The notes under the pieces: generated by a model | Database searches by the model: none | Told to the model about the DNA's origin: nothing | Seen by the model: only the letters and a program-made list of their open reading frames with translations | Origin: Aporrectodea caliginosa | Lineage: Eukaryota; Annelida; Clitellata; Crassiclitellata; Lumbricidae | NCBI GenBank assembly: GCA_020284085.1 | Contig: JACEVL010000280.1 | Location: 165,001 to 229,000 of the forward strand | Reading direction: 5' to 3' | DNA length: 64,000 nt | Translations under genes and position numbers: made by a program | Shown: positions 19,869-31,726 of the stretch, piece after piece | How positions within the stretch are numbered: the stretch's first letter is position 1 | Layout: each line of letters starts with the position of its first letter

Positions 19869-20942
19869 ATGAGTATCCTGATGGAGAAAACGAAAACCCA
19901 TACCATGGTGATGAAAAAGCACATGAAAACCCATACTGGTGAAAAAACATACGGGTGCCAGTTATGTCAGAAATCATTTAATCACGGTGGTTATCTGAAA
20001 ACGCACATGAGAACTCATACTGGTGAAAAACCATACAGGTGCCAGTTATGTGAGAAATCATTTAATCACGGTGGTAATCTGAAAACGCACATGAGAACCC
20101 ATACTGGTGAAAAACCATACAGGTGCCAGTTATGCCAGAAATCATTTAACCACGGTGGTAATCTGAAAAGGCACATGAGAACCCATACTGGTGAAAAACC
20201 AAACAGATGTCAGTTATGTGAGAAATCATTTAATCAGTGCGGTCATCTGAGCAAGCACATGAGAACCCATACTGGTGAAAAACCATACAGGTGCCAGTTT
20301 TGTCAGAAATCATTTAATGAAGGTGGTACTCTGAAAAGGCACATGAGAACCCATACTGATGAAAAACCATTATACAGGTGCCAACTATGTCAGAAATCAT
20401 TTATCCGAGTAAGGACCTTGACGGTGCATATGAGAACCCACACAGTAGTGAAACCATACATATGTCAGTGTTGTAATAAAGGATTCACAAATATTGGACA
20501 TCTAAAGAGACACAGAAGAACTCGTGGAACTGAGAAGCAACACTCGCGCAATACACCATATACCAAGAGCAGTTCTTCAGCGAAACAGTGTAGTCTTCAC
20601 GTAGGAACACCGCAACAGGATCTTAAAATAGGAAGTGAGGTAATTGCTAACCTGTCTGATCATTTCATTAGATTTAGTAGTCCAAAAGAAAATGAACGTT
20701 ACTCGACGAAGGTAGTACATCCGGGTTCAAGTGGAATTGCAGGTCCTGTTCCAAAAATTATAGATGGAGATTGTCTGCATATTAACAAATTCAAATCACC
20801 TGTGAGTACACAAGCGTCTTTGTCAAACTCTTTTGGATGTGGTATATGTGACGATATGCTTGAAATAGAGGAGGAATTTCTGGAGCATTGTTTTAGCCAT
20901 CGATTTTCTCCACCTGACGACTTAGTTGCTGACTTGTGCTGA
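19869..20942 (+). CDS. ZNF2, C2H2 zinc-finger protein, intact
   Basis: A 357-residue protein, the only uninterrupted member of the cluster. After a short N-terminus (start MSILMEKTKTH; an ATG four codons later aligns with the other copies) come six canonical C2H2 fingers joined by TGEKPYR-type linkers. A seventh, CQCCNKGF...HRRTR, has Arg in place of the last zinc-binding His. The ~130-residue tail is rich in Ser and acidic residues and ends in an extra finger (CGICDDMLEIEEEFLEHCFSH; C-X2-C-X12-H-X3-H). There is no BTB, KRAB, SCAN or ZAD domain. Inferred role: nuclear sequence-specific DNA binding; the tail may bind a partner. Helix residues -1, 2, 3 and 6 of fingers 1-6 read HGYT, HGNT, HGNR, QGHK, EGTR and RRTV. 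Upstream coding exons cannot be excluded. Confidence 0.88.
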   Translation: MSILMEKTKTHTMVMKKHMKTHTGEKTYGCQLCQKSFNHGGYLKTHMRTHTGEKPYRCQLCEKSFNHGGNLKTHMRTHTGEKPYRCQLCQKSFNHGGNLKRHMRTHTGEKPNRCQLCEKSFNQCGHLSKHMRTHTGEKPYRCQFCQKSFNEGGTLKRHMRTHTDEKPLYRCQLCQKSFIRVRTLTVHMRTHTVVKPYICQCCNKGFTNIGHLKRHRRTRGTEKQHSRNTPYTKSSSSAKQCSLHVGTPQQDLKIGSEVIANLSDHFIRFSSPKENERYSTKVVHPGSSGIAGPVPKIIDGDCLHINKFKSPVSTQASLSNSFGCGICDDMLEIEEEFLEHCFSHRFSPPDDLVADLC

Positions 20943-21310
20943 ATTATGATTCCGCTTAATTACATCTGAAAACACTTCGAAATAGAGATTTATAACGAAA
21001 AAATGCTTTGAACGTGCAGGATAACTACAATCCTACATACATGTATATGCGAAAAGTTACTTTGTACCACTTTCATTTCAGAATATTTAGACAGTAGGCA
21101 TTCTGATGTAGTTAATCCAGAGGTTCCTCCTTATGGCGACCACATATCTGAGGTGTCGCCTCTTTCTCACATAATTGTAAGACTAGAATTGCTGCTTGCC
21201 ATCAAAATGAAATTTTATGCTAATATAGCTTAGAGAGACGAAGTAAAGTCTTTCGCTGTGGATTCCACTACTTGATAATTTCATTGTTCAATATTAAATT
21301 TAGCTCCACA
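20943..21310 (+). other. ZNF2 3' flank / probable 3' UTR
   Basis: Aligns with the 3' flanks of ZNF1, ZNF3 and ZNF4 up to ATTTAGCTCCACAAATAC, where a transposon remnant begins. The polyadenylation signal present in the ZNF1 flank has been lost by that insertion. Confidence 0.5.
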
Positions 21311-21317
21311 AATACTT

Positions 21318-21740
21318 ATGTGTATATCTACGCTCATCTGGCCGCCATCTTGGATAGTTCTATTCCCACACTATTGCCAATGCGATAGTTCGATTCCTTG
21401 ACCTTGGAACTATCACAAAGGACACTTCATTTGTCATTATAGCTTATCTATGAGCTTAGATACACACATTTTGAGTAATATCTGCTATAAATACATCTTC
21501 ATTATGAGCGAAAAAATTGTAACGCCGAGGCCGAAGTGGGGTAGATTTCTACCCCATGACACTGAACTGAAATAACTTTCTCAGACAACATGACATGATG
21601 ATCGTTTTGGTGTGGGAATATGTCGGGGGTGTTAACTTGTAAACATGTGGAACGTCAAGTTATGACTACCTACAGTTACTCCGCAATCAACATCCAAACA
21701 CCGCTGGGGTAGAAATCTACCCCACTTCGGCCTCCGAAGG
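21318..21740. mobile_element. remnant of the YY1-motif fold-back family
   Basis: One repeat unit with GGCCGCCATCTTGG and GATTCCTTGACCTTGGAAC is followed by a terminal module with inverted GGGGTAGATTTCTACCCC and GGGGTAGAAATCTACCCC arms and the end CCTCCGAAGG before TTAA at 21741-21744. The left end is lost. It is homologous to the left terminal module of 9646-11507, in reverse. Confidence 0.65.
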
Positions 21741-21809
21741 TTAAAGAAAAGATATTATTATTATTATTCTTGTTGACATGAGGTCGATAACACTGCATAC
21801 CCTTCTTAA

Positions 21810-22350
21810 CCCTCGGGCTACCAAGGGGGGTGGCTGCCACCCCCCTAGGTTTTTTTCATCTCAAACTTTTTCCGTATGGAATAAAAATTTGACCTTTTAG
21901 GTAGCTGTAGGGGGTTCATTATGACACACGTTTTGAGGTAAAATGTGAGATGATATCTCACACCGTTCAAAAGTTATACCCAATATACCCGAGGCACCAG
22001 TGGGGGGTGGATACCACCCCTAGATTTTCGACTATATCTTATCCGTCATTTAATATTAAGAGACATGAATTATACCATTCTATAGAGGGAATGTGGGGCT
22101 ACATTTCTATGGTCACTGAGTTGACCTGAGACAACCGGAAGTGCTCAAAATAAATAATAATACGCGTAATATGTGTGAAAAATGGCTGAATGGAAGCACT
22201 CCCCCCTTAGTTTTTTGTATGTAGCGTATTCATTTGTCTTCCTGGAAGAGAAACAAAGATACCATTCTTTAGAGGGAATGAAGGGCTTCATTTACATACA
22301 TACATCTTTGTCTTTTGAATACCGGAAGTGATAAAAATAAATAATAATAC
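21810..22350 (+). mobile_element. MITE family A, left part
   Basis: Begins CCCTCGGGCTACCAAGG after TTAA at 21806-21809 and runs through the family body to about 22350, where it stops at the ZNF3 leader. The right end is missing. It shows an internal duplication of the segment around AGAGGGAATG...ACCGGAAGTG. Confidence 0.7.
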
Positions 22351-22352
22351 GC

Positions 22353-22660
22353 GTATGAAACTGGACACAGCTTATGAAACTGGACACAGCTTATGTTGGA
22401 AAAGCTAGGACAGCAACATTTGCGGAAACCTTTGACAAAAGCCATTGCTCTGAACCGCATGCCAAAACTCATCCTTGTCAAAAGTCGTATACAGATCATG
22501 ACTTTGTCTAGAATCTTGTGCTTGGGGAAGCACATACGAATCATTTACAAAACAGAAACATATGTTAATTATTTCAGAAACTATCCTCAACGTGATCATC
22601 TCACAGCTCATCAAAGACCCGATACTGGAGAGAAACATTGAAATTAACAACTAAGTGAAT
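22353..22660 (+). other. ZNF3 leader
   Basis: Truncated homologue of the ZNF1 leader; contains a degenerate finger-like end (RDHLTAHQRPDTGEKH). The upstream part is replaced by MITE family A. Confidence 0.5.
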
Positions 22661-22663
22661 GTC

Positions 22664-24300
22664 ATGATGGAGAATACGAAAACCCATATGGGAGAAAAAT
22701 AATACAGGTGCCATATATGTCACAAATCATTTAATCGCGGTGGTAATCTGAAAGCGCACATGAGAACCCATACTGGTGAAAAACCTTACAGCTGCCAGCT
22801 ATGTAAGAAATCATTTACTGAAGGCGGTACTCTGAAAACGCACCTGAGAACCCATACTGGCGAAAAACCATACAGATGCCAGATCTGTGAAAAATCATTT
22901 CATCAAGGTGGTATTCTGAAAGTGCACATGAGAACCCATACTGGAGAAAAGCCATACATGTGCCAGTTATGTCAGAAATCATTTACTGAAGGTGGTCATC
23001 TGAAAAGGCACATGAGAATCCATACTGGTGAAAAACCGTACAGGTGCCATTTATGTCAGAAATCATTTACTGAAGGTGGTACTCTCAAAAAGCACACGAG
23101 AACTCATACTGGCGAAAAACGATACAGCTGCCAGCGATGTAAGAAATCATTTAATGCAAGTGATCATCTGAAAACACACATGAGAACTCATACTGGAGAA
23201 AAGCCACACAGGTGCCAGTTATGTCAGAAATCATTTAATGACCCTGGTACTCTGAAAAGGCACATCAGAATCCATACTGGTGAAAAACCATACAGCTGCC
23301 AGTTGTGTCAGAAATCATTTAATGTCCCTAGTACTCTGAAAGCGCACATGAGAACCCATACTGGAGAAAAGCCATACATGTGCCAGTTGTGTCAGAAATC
23401 ATTTACTAAAGGTGGTACTCTGCAAAGGCACATGAGAACTCATACTGGCGAAAAACGAGACAGTGGAGGTGGTGGTGGTGGTGGAGGGGTGTCGGCTGGA
23501 TACTGCTCATCTAGAGTTTGATTTCCTGTTTTAGACTGCTCTTCCAGATTGCACTGCGTGACTGGAAATCATTTAATACAGGTGATTATCTGAAAACACA
23601 CATGAGAACCCATACTGGAGAAAAGCCATACAGGTGCCAGTTTTGTCAGAAATCATTTATTGCAGGTGGTCAGCTGAAATGGCACATGAGAATCCATACT
23701 GGTGAAAAATCGAACATTTGTCATTTATGCCAGAAAGCATTCAACCGAGTGGGGACCTTGACGGTGCATATGAGAACCCACACAGGAGTTAAACCATACA
23801 TATGTGTGAGTTGTAATAAAGGATTCACAGATATTGGAAATCTAAAGAGTCACAGAAGAACTCATACAACTGAGAAGCAACACTCGCGTTATAAAGCTTA
23901 TACCAAGAGCAGTTCTTCAGTGAAGCAGTTTAAACTCCATGCAGGAATACCGCCACAGGATCTTAAAATGGGAAGTGAAGTAATTGCTAACCTGTCTGAT
24001 CATTTCATCAGATTTAGTAGTCCAGAGGTTCTTGTTAAAGAAAATGAACGTTACTCAACGAACGTAGGCCTACATCCGCATTCTAGTGGAATTGAAAGTC
24101 CTTTTTCGAAACTTAGAGATGGAGAATGTCTGTATATTGGCAAGTTCAAACCTCCTATGAATACAAATTATGCGTCTTTGTCAAAATCTTTTGGATGTGG
24201 TATATGTGACGATATGTTTGAAATAGAGAAGGAATTCCTAGAGCATTGTTTTGGCCATCGTTTTGCAACACCTGAAGACTTAGTTGCTTTCCTGTGCTGA
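22664..24300 (+). pseudogene. ZNF3, C2H2 zinc-finger gene, interrupted
   Basis: The longest array in the cluster. From the ATG pair at 22664/22667 the frame hits a stop at 22700-22702, where the paralogues have a linker Pro codon. An open frame from 22760 to 23521 encodes eight fingers. Then a GGT-repeat segment (23457-23565) replaces the start of the next finger and shifts the frame. A second frame (to 24300) encodes a partial finger, three more fingers and the complete tail with terminal finger (CGICDDMFEIEKEFLEHCFGH). The 8-finger piece alone could still be translated. A strong acceptor-like TTTCCTGTTTTAG at about 23522-23534 leaves open that the disrupted segment is spliced out. Confidence 0.8.
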
Positions 24301-24475
24301 ATTATGGTTCCGCGTAATTGCAGTGGAAATTATTTCTAATTAGAGATTTATAATGAAAGATGCTACAGAAGTGCAGGATACCTACATATATACGAAAAGT
24401 TACTTTGTACTACTTTCAGAATAATGAGACAGTACTGTAGCCATGCTTATGTAGAGAATTCAGAGGTTGCTCCGT
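24301..24475 (+). other. ZNF3 3' flank, first part
   Basis: Homologous to 6240-6400; breaks off at GAGGTTGCTCC where a 2.9-kb inverted-repeat element begins. The rest resumes at 27363. Confidence 0.6.
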
Positions 24476-24534
24476 GCTCCTGGTTTACGTCGATAGGGGC
24501 GCGCATAAAAGGGCGCGACACAAAAGGTATCTCG

Positions 24535-24690
24535 TTGGAGATACGCCTGTTACCTCGGGATAATTCATCTACATTCTACAGGCTCCTTAAGACTTACTTG
24601 TATCACCGTGGTTGGACTGGGGGCGTCTCTGAGTAGGCTTCTTGAAGGGGCGCTATATAAATTCCTGAAATGAATGAATGAATGAAAAAG
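24535..24690 (+). mobile_element. LINE family E 3' end
   Basis: Encodes LKTYLYHRGWTGGVSE and stop, then GAAGGGGCGCTATATAAAT and TGAATGAATGA repeats, the same tail as at 8640-9040 and in SINE-1. It lies inside the left inverted repeat of the 24493-27362 element. Confidence 0.65.
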
Positions 24691-25131
24691 AGCTCACACA
24701 GAAGGGCGCTGTCAAAGAAAAGCGCTGTCAAATAAAAGCGTTGGTTAATAAGACCGTGTTCCAATAATTATTAAGAGCGCGCGCCAATATTAATGAGGTC
24801 GTTGATTCATAGAATAATACATGTCAATGAAAGCATACATAATACTAACATTCAATTCCTAATAAAAGCAATGGAAATGCAGAAATTATTGTCGATAAAA
24901 TTAACTTTTATAATAAGCGCATTTAAATCTCTATTAGGCCTAATTCAACGAATAAAAATGTGTAGATAAGGTTGTCACTTAATAACTCATTGATTATGAA
25001 GCAAACATAATATATATTTAATCGCAGTTCCCGTGCTAATGAGCTCATTTGTAGATGAGGTTGTCCCTTCATGACATATTGATTAAGAAGCAAACATAAT
25101 AGAGATTTAAATGCGCCTATAATAATAAGAG

Positions 25132-25584
25132 GGTAAAACCATAGTTTACGTTTCTATATTATTCTATATTGTCAATTTAAAATGGAAGCTGGATAGATTA
25201 AAATAATTGTTGGCCTAAATCACAGTTGGATTGAAGAAACTAATTCTTTGTTTAAATAGAAGCTGGATTTATTGAACTAAGTCTTCGCTTCAATAGAAGC
25301 TGGACTGATGAAGTTTCTTTGCTTAAGTAGAATTGAGATTAACTAAAAAATTTCTTGCATAAATAGAAGTTGGATTGATGAAAAAATTCTTGGTTAAATA
25401 GAAGTTGGATTGATGACAATAATTTTGCTTAAACAGAAATTGGATCTATGGAAATTTTTTTTCTTAAATGGAAGCCGGAATGATGACAGTAACTTGGGGA
25501 CATTGGTAGACTGCTTACTTACCAACGTCAAGTACGGCATTGAAGACTTTAAAATAATTTTGCAACGTAAACTACGGGACTATC
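25132..25584 (+). mobile_element. MITE family M with 8-9 bp target duplication
   Basis: Left terminus GGTAAAACCATAGTTTACG; right terminus mirrored as GCAACGTAAACTACGGG. Flanked by TAATAAGAG on both sides (ending 25131 and at 25585-25593). The interior has eight or more ~36-bp units around AAGTTGGATTGATGA and the family right-hand segment CTGCTTACTTACCAACGTC. The protein-like frame 25410-25607 is spurious. Confidence 0.75.
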
Positions 25585-25800
25585 TAATAAGAGTTTATTT
25601 ACAGTGATTAATTTCTTAATTACATTGCTTTTATTAGCGAATAAAACATTTACTCGTTGAACTAATAGAGATGTAAATGCGTTTAATTGTTATAACAGTT
25701 GATTTTAGTGACAATTATTTCTGAATTGACATATCTTTTATTAGCGATTAAATGTTAGTATTATTTTTGCTTTCGTAAACACGTATTTGATAATCGGCCG

Positions 25801-27279
25801 CCCCATTTATATTGTCGCGCGCTCATACTGGGTGTTTTCCTCGATCTTTCTAAAGCCTTCGATTCGATCCGGCATGATATCCTTTTGGACAAACTATCAC
25901 ATTATGGCATTCGTGGCTTACCATTGGAATGGTTTGGTTCTTTTCTTACTAACAGATTCCAGTTTGTCTCTTATGCTGGCGCCATTTCTGACCTACTTCC
26001 CATTCTCTGTGGGGTTCCCCAGGGGTCCATACTTGGCCCTCTACTTTTCTTAATCTATATTAATGATGTTTCTCATTCCTCTAAGACCCTTACTTTTATA
26101 CTCTTTGCTGATGACACGTCTGCCTTTCTTTCCTCGTCCAGAGTGCTGCATCTTTTCCAGGACATGACTCTCGAACTTAATCATCTTTCCAACTGGTTCT
26201 GTGCTAACTTTTTATTACTTAATATAAAGAAATCTAATTATGTTTTGTTCAGTGGTCCTAGGACCACCTACACTGACCTAAATATACAACCCCTACTAAT
26301 AAATTCTGTTGAACTGAAACGTGTTCCTAATGTAAAATTTTTAGGTGTTATTCTTGACGAACACTTGACTTGGCATGACCATATTTTGATGGTTAAAAAC
26401 AAAGTATCTAAGGTGATGGGCATTATTAACACACTCAAGTGGAAGCTGCCTACTGGAATCCTAAGGAATTTATATAATTCGCTTATGCTGCCCTACCTAA
26501 CGTACTGTACTACTGCTTGGGCTGGAGGCTCTCCTAATCGCCTTAAACCTATTTTTTTACTCCAGAAGAGATCGATTAGAATCATTGCTGGTGTACATTA
26601 CCTTGCCCATAGTTCCCCACTATTCAAATCTCTCAATTTACTCTCCATATATGATATTTATCGTCATCAACTGGCCACTCTTATGTATAGGCATCAGATG
26701 GGTCTTCTTCCTCCCATATTTAAAAATTTTTTCACAACTAATTCTGACCTCCACCAATATAATACACGTAAGAAGCACGATTATCGATCTGCGTTATCTA
26801 GAATTGGGGCTCGCTCTTCCTCGGTTCGTATCACGGGTCCCAAACTATGGAATTCTATTGATCCTTCTGTACGATCTGCCCTTTCTCTCTCATTCTTTAA
26901 ATATACTTTTAAATCCTTATTGGTCTCCCAGTACTTCTAAATTACTTCTAAATTATCCTACTTTACTCGAAATTAATATTGTTGACTTCCAGTGATCCTT
27001 TCCTGATGTAGCCTTTCTGTTTTTGCTTCTAGTACCACCCTACCCATCTAGTTTTCCTACCTATGGGGATGACTCGATAAGCACTTTGTGCTTCTTCTCC
27101 TCATCAGTTGTTATTCTAGTGCTTATGAACCGATGTATCTTATTATTGCACTGTTTATAACATTAACTTGTCTAGTTAACATTTCTGAACATTGTTTTAA
27201 TGTATATTATGTTTGTTTTTGTTTTTTTCTATTGAGTTCTTGCTGTTCGCTTATTCAAATAAATAAATAAATAAATAAA
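25801..27279 (+). mobile_element. LINE family F, 5'-truncated, RT domain
   Basis: In-frame from about 25831 (GVFLDLSKAF) to the stop at 26938-26940. RT motifs: LDLSKAFDSIRHD, GVPQGSILGPLLFLIYIND, FADDTSAF (FADD at the catalytic site) and FLGVILDEHLTW, followed by the C-terminal LPYLTYCTTAWAG and LWNSIDPSVR blocks. A 3' region follows and the copy ends in a (AAAT)n tail at 27258-27279. This is typical of Jockey/CR1-like non-LTR elements. The endonuclease and ORF1 are missing (5' truncation), so this copy is dead, but the RT frame is intact, so the insertion is probably young. Confidence 0.85.
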
Positions 27280-27362
27280 TCATATTGGAACACGGTCTTA
27301 TTAACCAGCGCCCTTATGTGGCAGCGCCCTTATGTGGCAGCGCCCTTTTGTGCGCGCCCTTA

Positions 27363-27790
27363 TTGTAAGACTGTAGAATTGCTGCATGCCATCAAAATGA
27401 AATTTTATGCTATAGTTACTAAAGATGCAGTAAAGTCTTTTGCTCTGGATTCCACTACTTGACAACTTTATTGTTAAATATTGAAATTTAGCTGCACAAA
27501 TACTTCTGCTGGACTAGATATTTAGTAGAGCGGTTTGCTGTACATCATTTTGTGAGACTATCTTAGACTATTTATAATTATTATTGTCGTTGCTATCATG
27601 ATATGTTAAGTAATAGGATTGATTAGCTTATTCTACTTAGATTAAGTCTTAGACGTTATGCTTGGTCGTTACGAGAAAGAAATCTGTAATCAAGATTGTC
27701 ATAATTATATCCTGAATATTTTGTGTTTTGTTGTCTTTGGTAGTTTTTATGTTATATTTAATTATGTTCTTAACCTATATGTAAATTAAC
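27363..27790 (+). other. ZNF3 3' flank, second part
   Basis: Matches 6455-6840 (ATTGTAAGA, GCTGCATGCCATCAAAATGA, ACTTGACAACTTTATTGTTA). It is the continuation of 24301-24475 displaced by the TIR element. Confidence 0.65.
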
Positions 27791-28060
27791 TGCTTGTCTC
27801 TTCCATTCCTGGTCGCACATTAAGAGGACAAAATTTTTGTCCTCTTAGTCCAAGCCCTTATTTAAAAAAGTCATTATAATTATTGTGCCTTTATAAGTGC
27901 AGGGTTGCCAGATTTCACAAGTGCTTGGTCGCGAAATCACGTCAAAAGTAGCCCAAAAGTCACGAGATGAGCAGCTAAATGAAAACATTACTAAATTTTT
28001 GCGAGGTACGTCAATTTACATACTTTAATGACTTCACCAAGACACTTGATGAAACCATTG
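27791..28060. other. no gene seen
   Basis: No supported ORF or element ends. Confidence 0.4.
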
Positions 28061-28118
28061 ACGTAAACATTTAAATGGCAGACTGCTTGTTGCTCATCGT
28101 AGATGAGAGAGAGTTGTT

Positions 28119-29012
<894 letters not shown>

Positions 29013-29023
29013 AAACTCCTTCG

Positions 29024-29330
29024 GGTTATCCCGTAGTTTAGGTTGGTAAATTATTTGAATATCTTCAGTGCTGTACTTGACGTTGGTAAGTAAGCAGTCT
29101 ACCTATATCCATGGTAACTATCATCAATTCCGCTTCCATTTCATCGAGAAACTTGTTTCATCAGTCGAACTGCCATTTAATAAAAAAATTACCCAAATTC
29201 TATTTAAGCAAATAATATTTTTCATCAATCGAACTTTTATTTAAGGAAAGAACTATTCTGATGCATCCAGCTTCTTCTTATGGAAACAATTATTTTCATC
29301 ATACGAATTCGAAGCTACGACGCCGACGTG
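29024..29330 (-). mobile_element. MITE family M, one end only
   Basis: Begins GGTTATCCCGTAGTTTAGG, then the family segment GACGTTGGTAAGTAAGCAG and inverted ~36-bp units. The other end is missing. Confidence 0.6.
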
Positions 29331-29689
29331 TCAAAAAACTCGACATTAGTCACTGGTCGAGTGAAAAATTAAGCCACACTTATACGAAGTCACCAATAAA
29401 AAATATGGAATGAGCCGATAAATAAGTAGATAGAAGTTGTATTACGTAACCCGTTTTCAACCACTATTATCGCTGTATTTCCACTACCCCCGCATTTGTG
29501 CGTTTCACAGTGTGAACGATGGTGAAAGTGACGCTTTTCAAACCCGTCGAACCCGGGTTTTAATCTTGGTAAAACCCGGATTTCGGGTTTGAAAAAAGCC
29601 GGGTAACCCGGGTACCATAAACCCGGGTTTGCATTCCCCTAATTGTGATTCTCTGGTGTAGCCTATATGATGATGCGTGAGTGTATAAC
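29331..29689. other. no gene; CCCGGGTTT palindromic cluster
   Basis: 29545-29632 has repeated palindrome-like CCCGGGTTT/AAACCCGGG motifs. Nothing coding is supported. Confidence 0.5.
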
Positions 29690-30396
29690 TGAATGAACAG
29701 TTATTCCACTATATTGAGCTGTAATGAAATTATGTTTTATAAACATGTTAAATATTGACTGTTTCCTGTAATTTTTAGCAAACTTATGTGAAAATGATGA
29801 CCAACATTCTTTCACAGCTTCAAAATCTAGCTGTGAGACAAAGCTTTCATCTTAATAATATTAAAGTGGACCCTTTTACCACAACTTTCGCTATTGTCAA
29901 CTACTATATCTTCACTAAATATATCCTAAATAATAGCATAAAGGAGTGCTATTATACAACAGACGGACAGCTTCAGTATTTCGTCATGAAGTTTTTTCTG
30001 TTTGAATAATTTCTTCTCTTACTCGAGAATAACTTCGTATTGACACATGAAACATGAACTCTTCTTGTAAACATCTGAAAGGCGAACGTAAATGAAGAAA
30101 ATGGTAATGTGTGAAACTGGATACTGCTGGTTTTGGAATGGATATGACAACAACAATTACAGAAACCATTTTCAGAGAAAACTGCTTTGAATCACATTTC
30201 AAAACTCATCTTAGTAAAAAGTCGTATACAGATCCCGAATTTCTCTAGAATCTTGTGATGGGGGAAGCTCATATGAATCATTTAGAACACAAACATATGT
30301 CAATTATTTCAGAAACTGAAGGTGATCGTCTCACAGCTCATCATATAACTGATACTGGAGAAGAACGTTGAAATTAACAAATAAGTGAGTATCCTG
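29690..30396 (+). other. ZNF4 leader
   Basis: Homologue of the ZNF1/ZNF2 leaders. The ORF 29788-30009 starts MKMMTNILSQLQ at the position where the other copies also have a Met-rich start after an acceptor-like site. It may represent a former 5' exon; coding status unknown. Confidence 0.45.
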
Positions 30397-31726
30397 ATGG
30401 CGAATACGAAAACCCATACGAGAGAAAACCATACAGGTGCCATATGTCGAATCATTTAATGAGAAAAACAATACAGGTGCCATATATGTCACAAATCATT
30501 TTAATCACGGTTATCGTCTGAAAACGAGCACATGAGAACCCATACAAGCGAAACACCATTCAGATGCCAGTTCTGTGGGAAAATCATTTAATGAAGGCGG
30601 TACTCTGAAAAGGCACATGAGAACTCATACTGGTGAAAAACCGTACAGGTGCAATTTATGTCAGAAATCATTTAATGTGGGTAGTACTCTGAAAAGGCAC
30701 ATGAGAATTCATACTGGTGAAAAACCGTACAGGTGCCAGTTATGTCAGAAATCATTTAATGAAGGTGGTCATCTGAAAACACATATCAGAACCCATACTG
30801 GTGAAAAACCATACAGATGCCAGATATGTCCGAAATCATTTAATGTGGGTAGTACTCTGAAAACGCACATGAGAACCCATTCTGGTGAAAAACCATACAG
30901 ATGCCAGGTATGTGAGAAATCATTTAATCAACGTGGTAATCTGGAAAGGCACATGAGAACCCCACACTGGTGAAAAACCATACAGGTGCCAGATATGTCA
31001 GAAATCATTTAATGTGGGTAGTACTCTGAAAAGGCACATGAGCATCCATACCGGTAAAAAACCACACAGGTGCCAGTTATGTCAGAAATCATTTAATGAA
31101 GGTGGTCATCTGAAAATTCATATGAGAACCCATACCGGTAAAAAACCACACAGGTGCCAGTTATGTCAGAAATCATTTATCAGTGCACGGACCTTGACAA
31201 TGCATATGAGAACCCATACAGGAGTTAAACCGTACATATGTGAAGGTTGTAATAAAGGATTCACAACTATTGGACATCTAAAGAGACACAGAAGAACTCA
31301 TGCAACTGAGTAAAGAAACACTCGCACAACAAACCTTGTAACAAGAACAGTTCTTCAGCGAAGCAGTTTAGACTCCATGCGGAAACACCGCAACAGGATC
31401 TTAAAATCGGAGGTGAAGTAATTGCTAGCCTGTCTGATCATTTCATCAGATTTAAAAGTCCAGGAGTTATTGATAAAGAAAACGAACTTTACTCAACGAA
31501 CGTACATCCGGATTCTAGTGGAGTTGCAGGTCATTTTCCGAAAGTTGGAGATGGAGAGTGTCTGTGTGTTAGCAAATTCAAATCTCCTGTGGATGCATAT
31601 GCGGCTTTGTCAAAATCTTTTGGATGTGGTATATGCGACGATATGCTTGAAATAGAAAAGGAATTTCTAGAGCATTGTTCTAGCCATCGATTTTCTCCAC
31701 TTGACGACTTATTTGCCGAGTTTTGA
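30397..31726 (+). pseudogene. ZNF4, C2H2 zinc-finger gene, frame-broken
   Basis: The first two fingers (30397-30574) are scrambled by small insertions (extra T near 30501, AG near 30527, A near 30582). Frame 30575-30973 encodes about five good fingers and is broken by an extra C near 30961. Frame 31014-31313 encodes further fingers plus the CEGCNKGF finger and stops at 31311. The tail continues in another frame to the TGA at 31724-31726, keeping the terminal finger (CGICDDMLEIEKEFLEHCSSH). The framework matches ZNF1-3. A shorter internal ORF of 132 residues could still be translated. Confidence 0.82.

Larger units (their letters stand above)
24493..27362. mobile_element. 2.87-kb TIR element splitting the ZNF3 3' flank
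   Basis: The outer ends are inverted: AGGGGCGCGCATAAAAGGGC on the left and, reversed, AAGGGCGCGCACAAAAGGGC on the right. Inner inverted blocks contain repeated GGGCGCTG motifs and TTGGTTAATAAGACCGTG (left about 24743-24760; right mirrored near 27285-27303). A LINE fragment sits inside the left arm, and a MITE family M copy and a LINE F piece sit inside the body. No transposase is recognisable and no clear target duplication was found, so the superfamily is unknown. Confidence 0.6.

Noticed and set aside
25410..25607. 65-residue ORF
   Set aside because: Lies inside MITE family M and its right inverted repeat.
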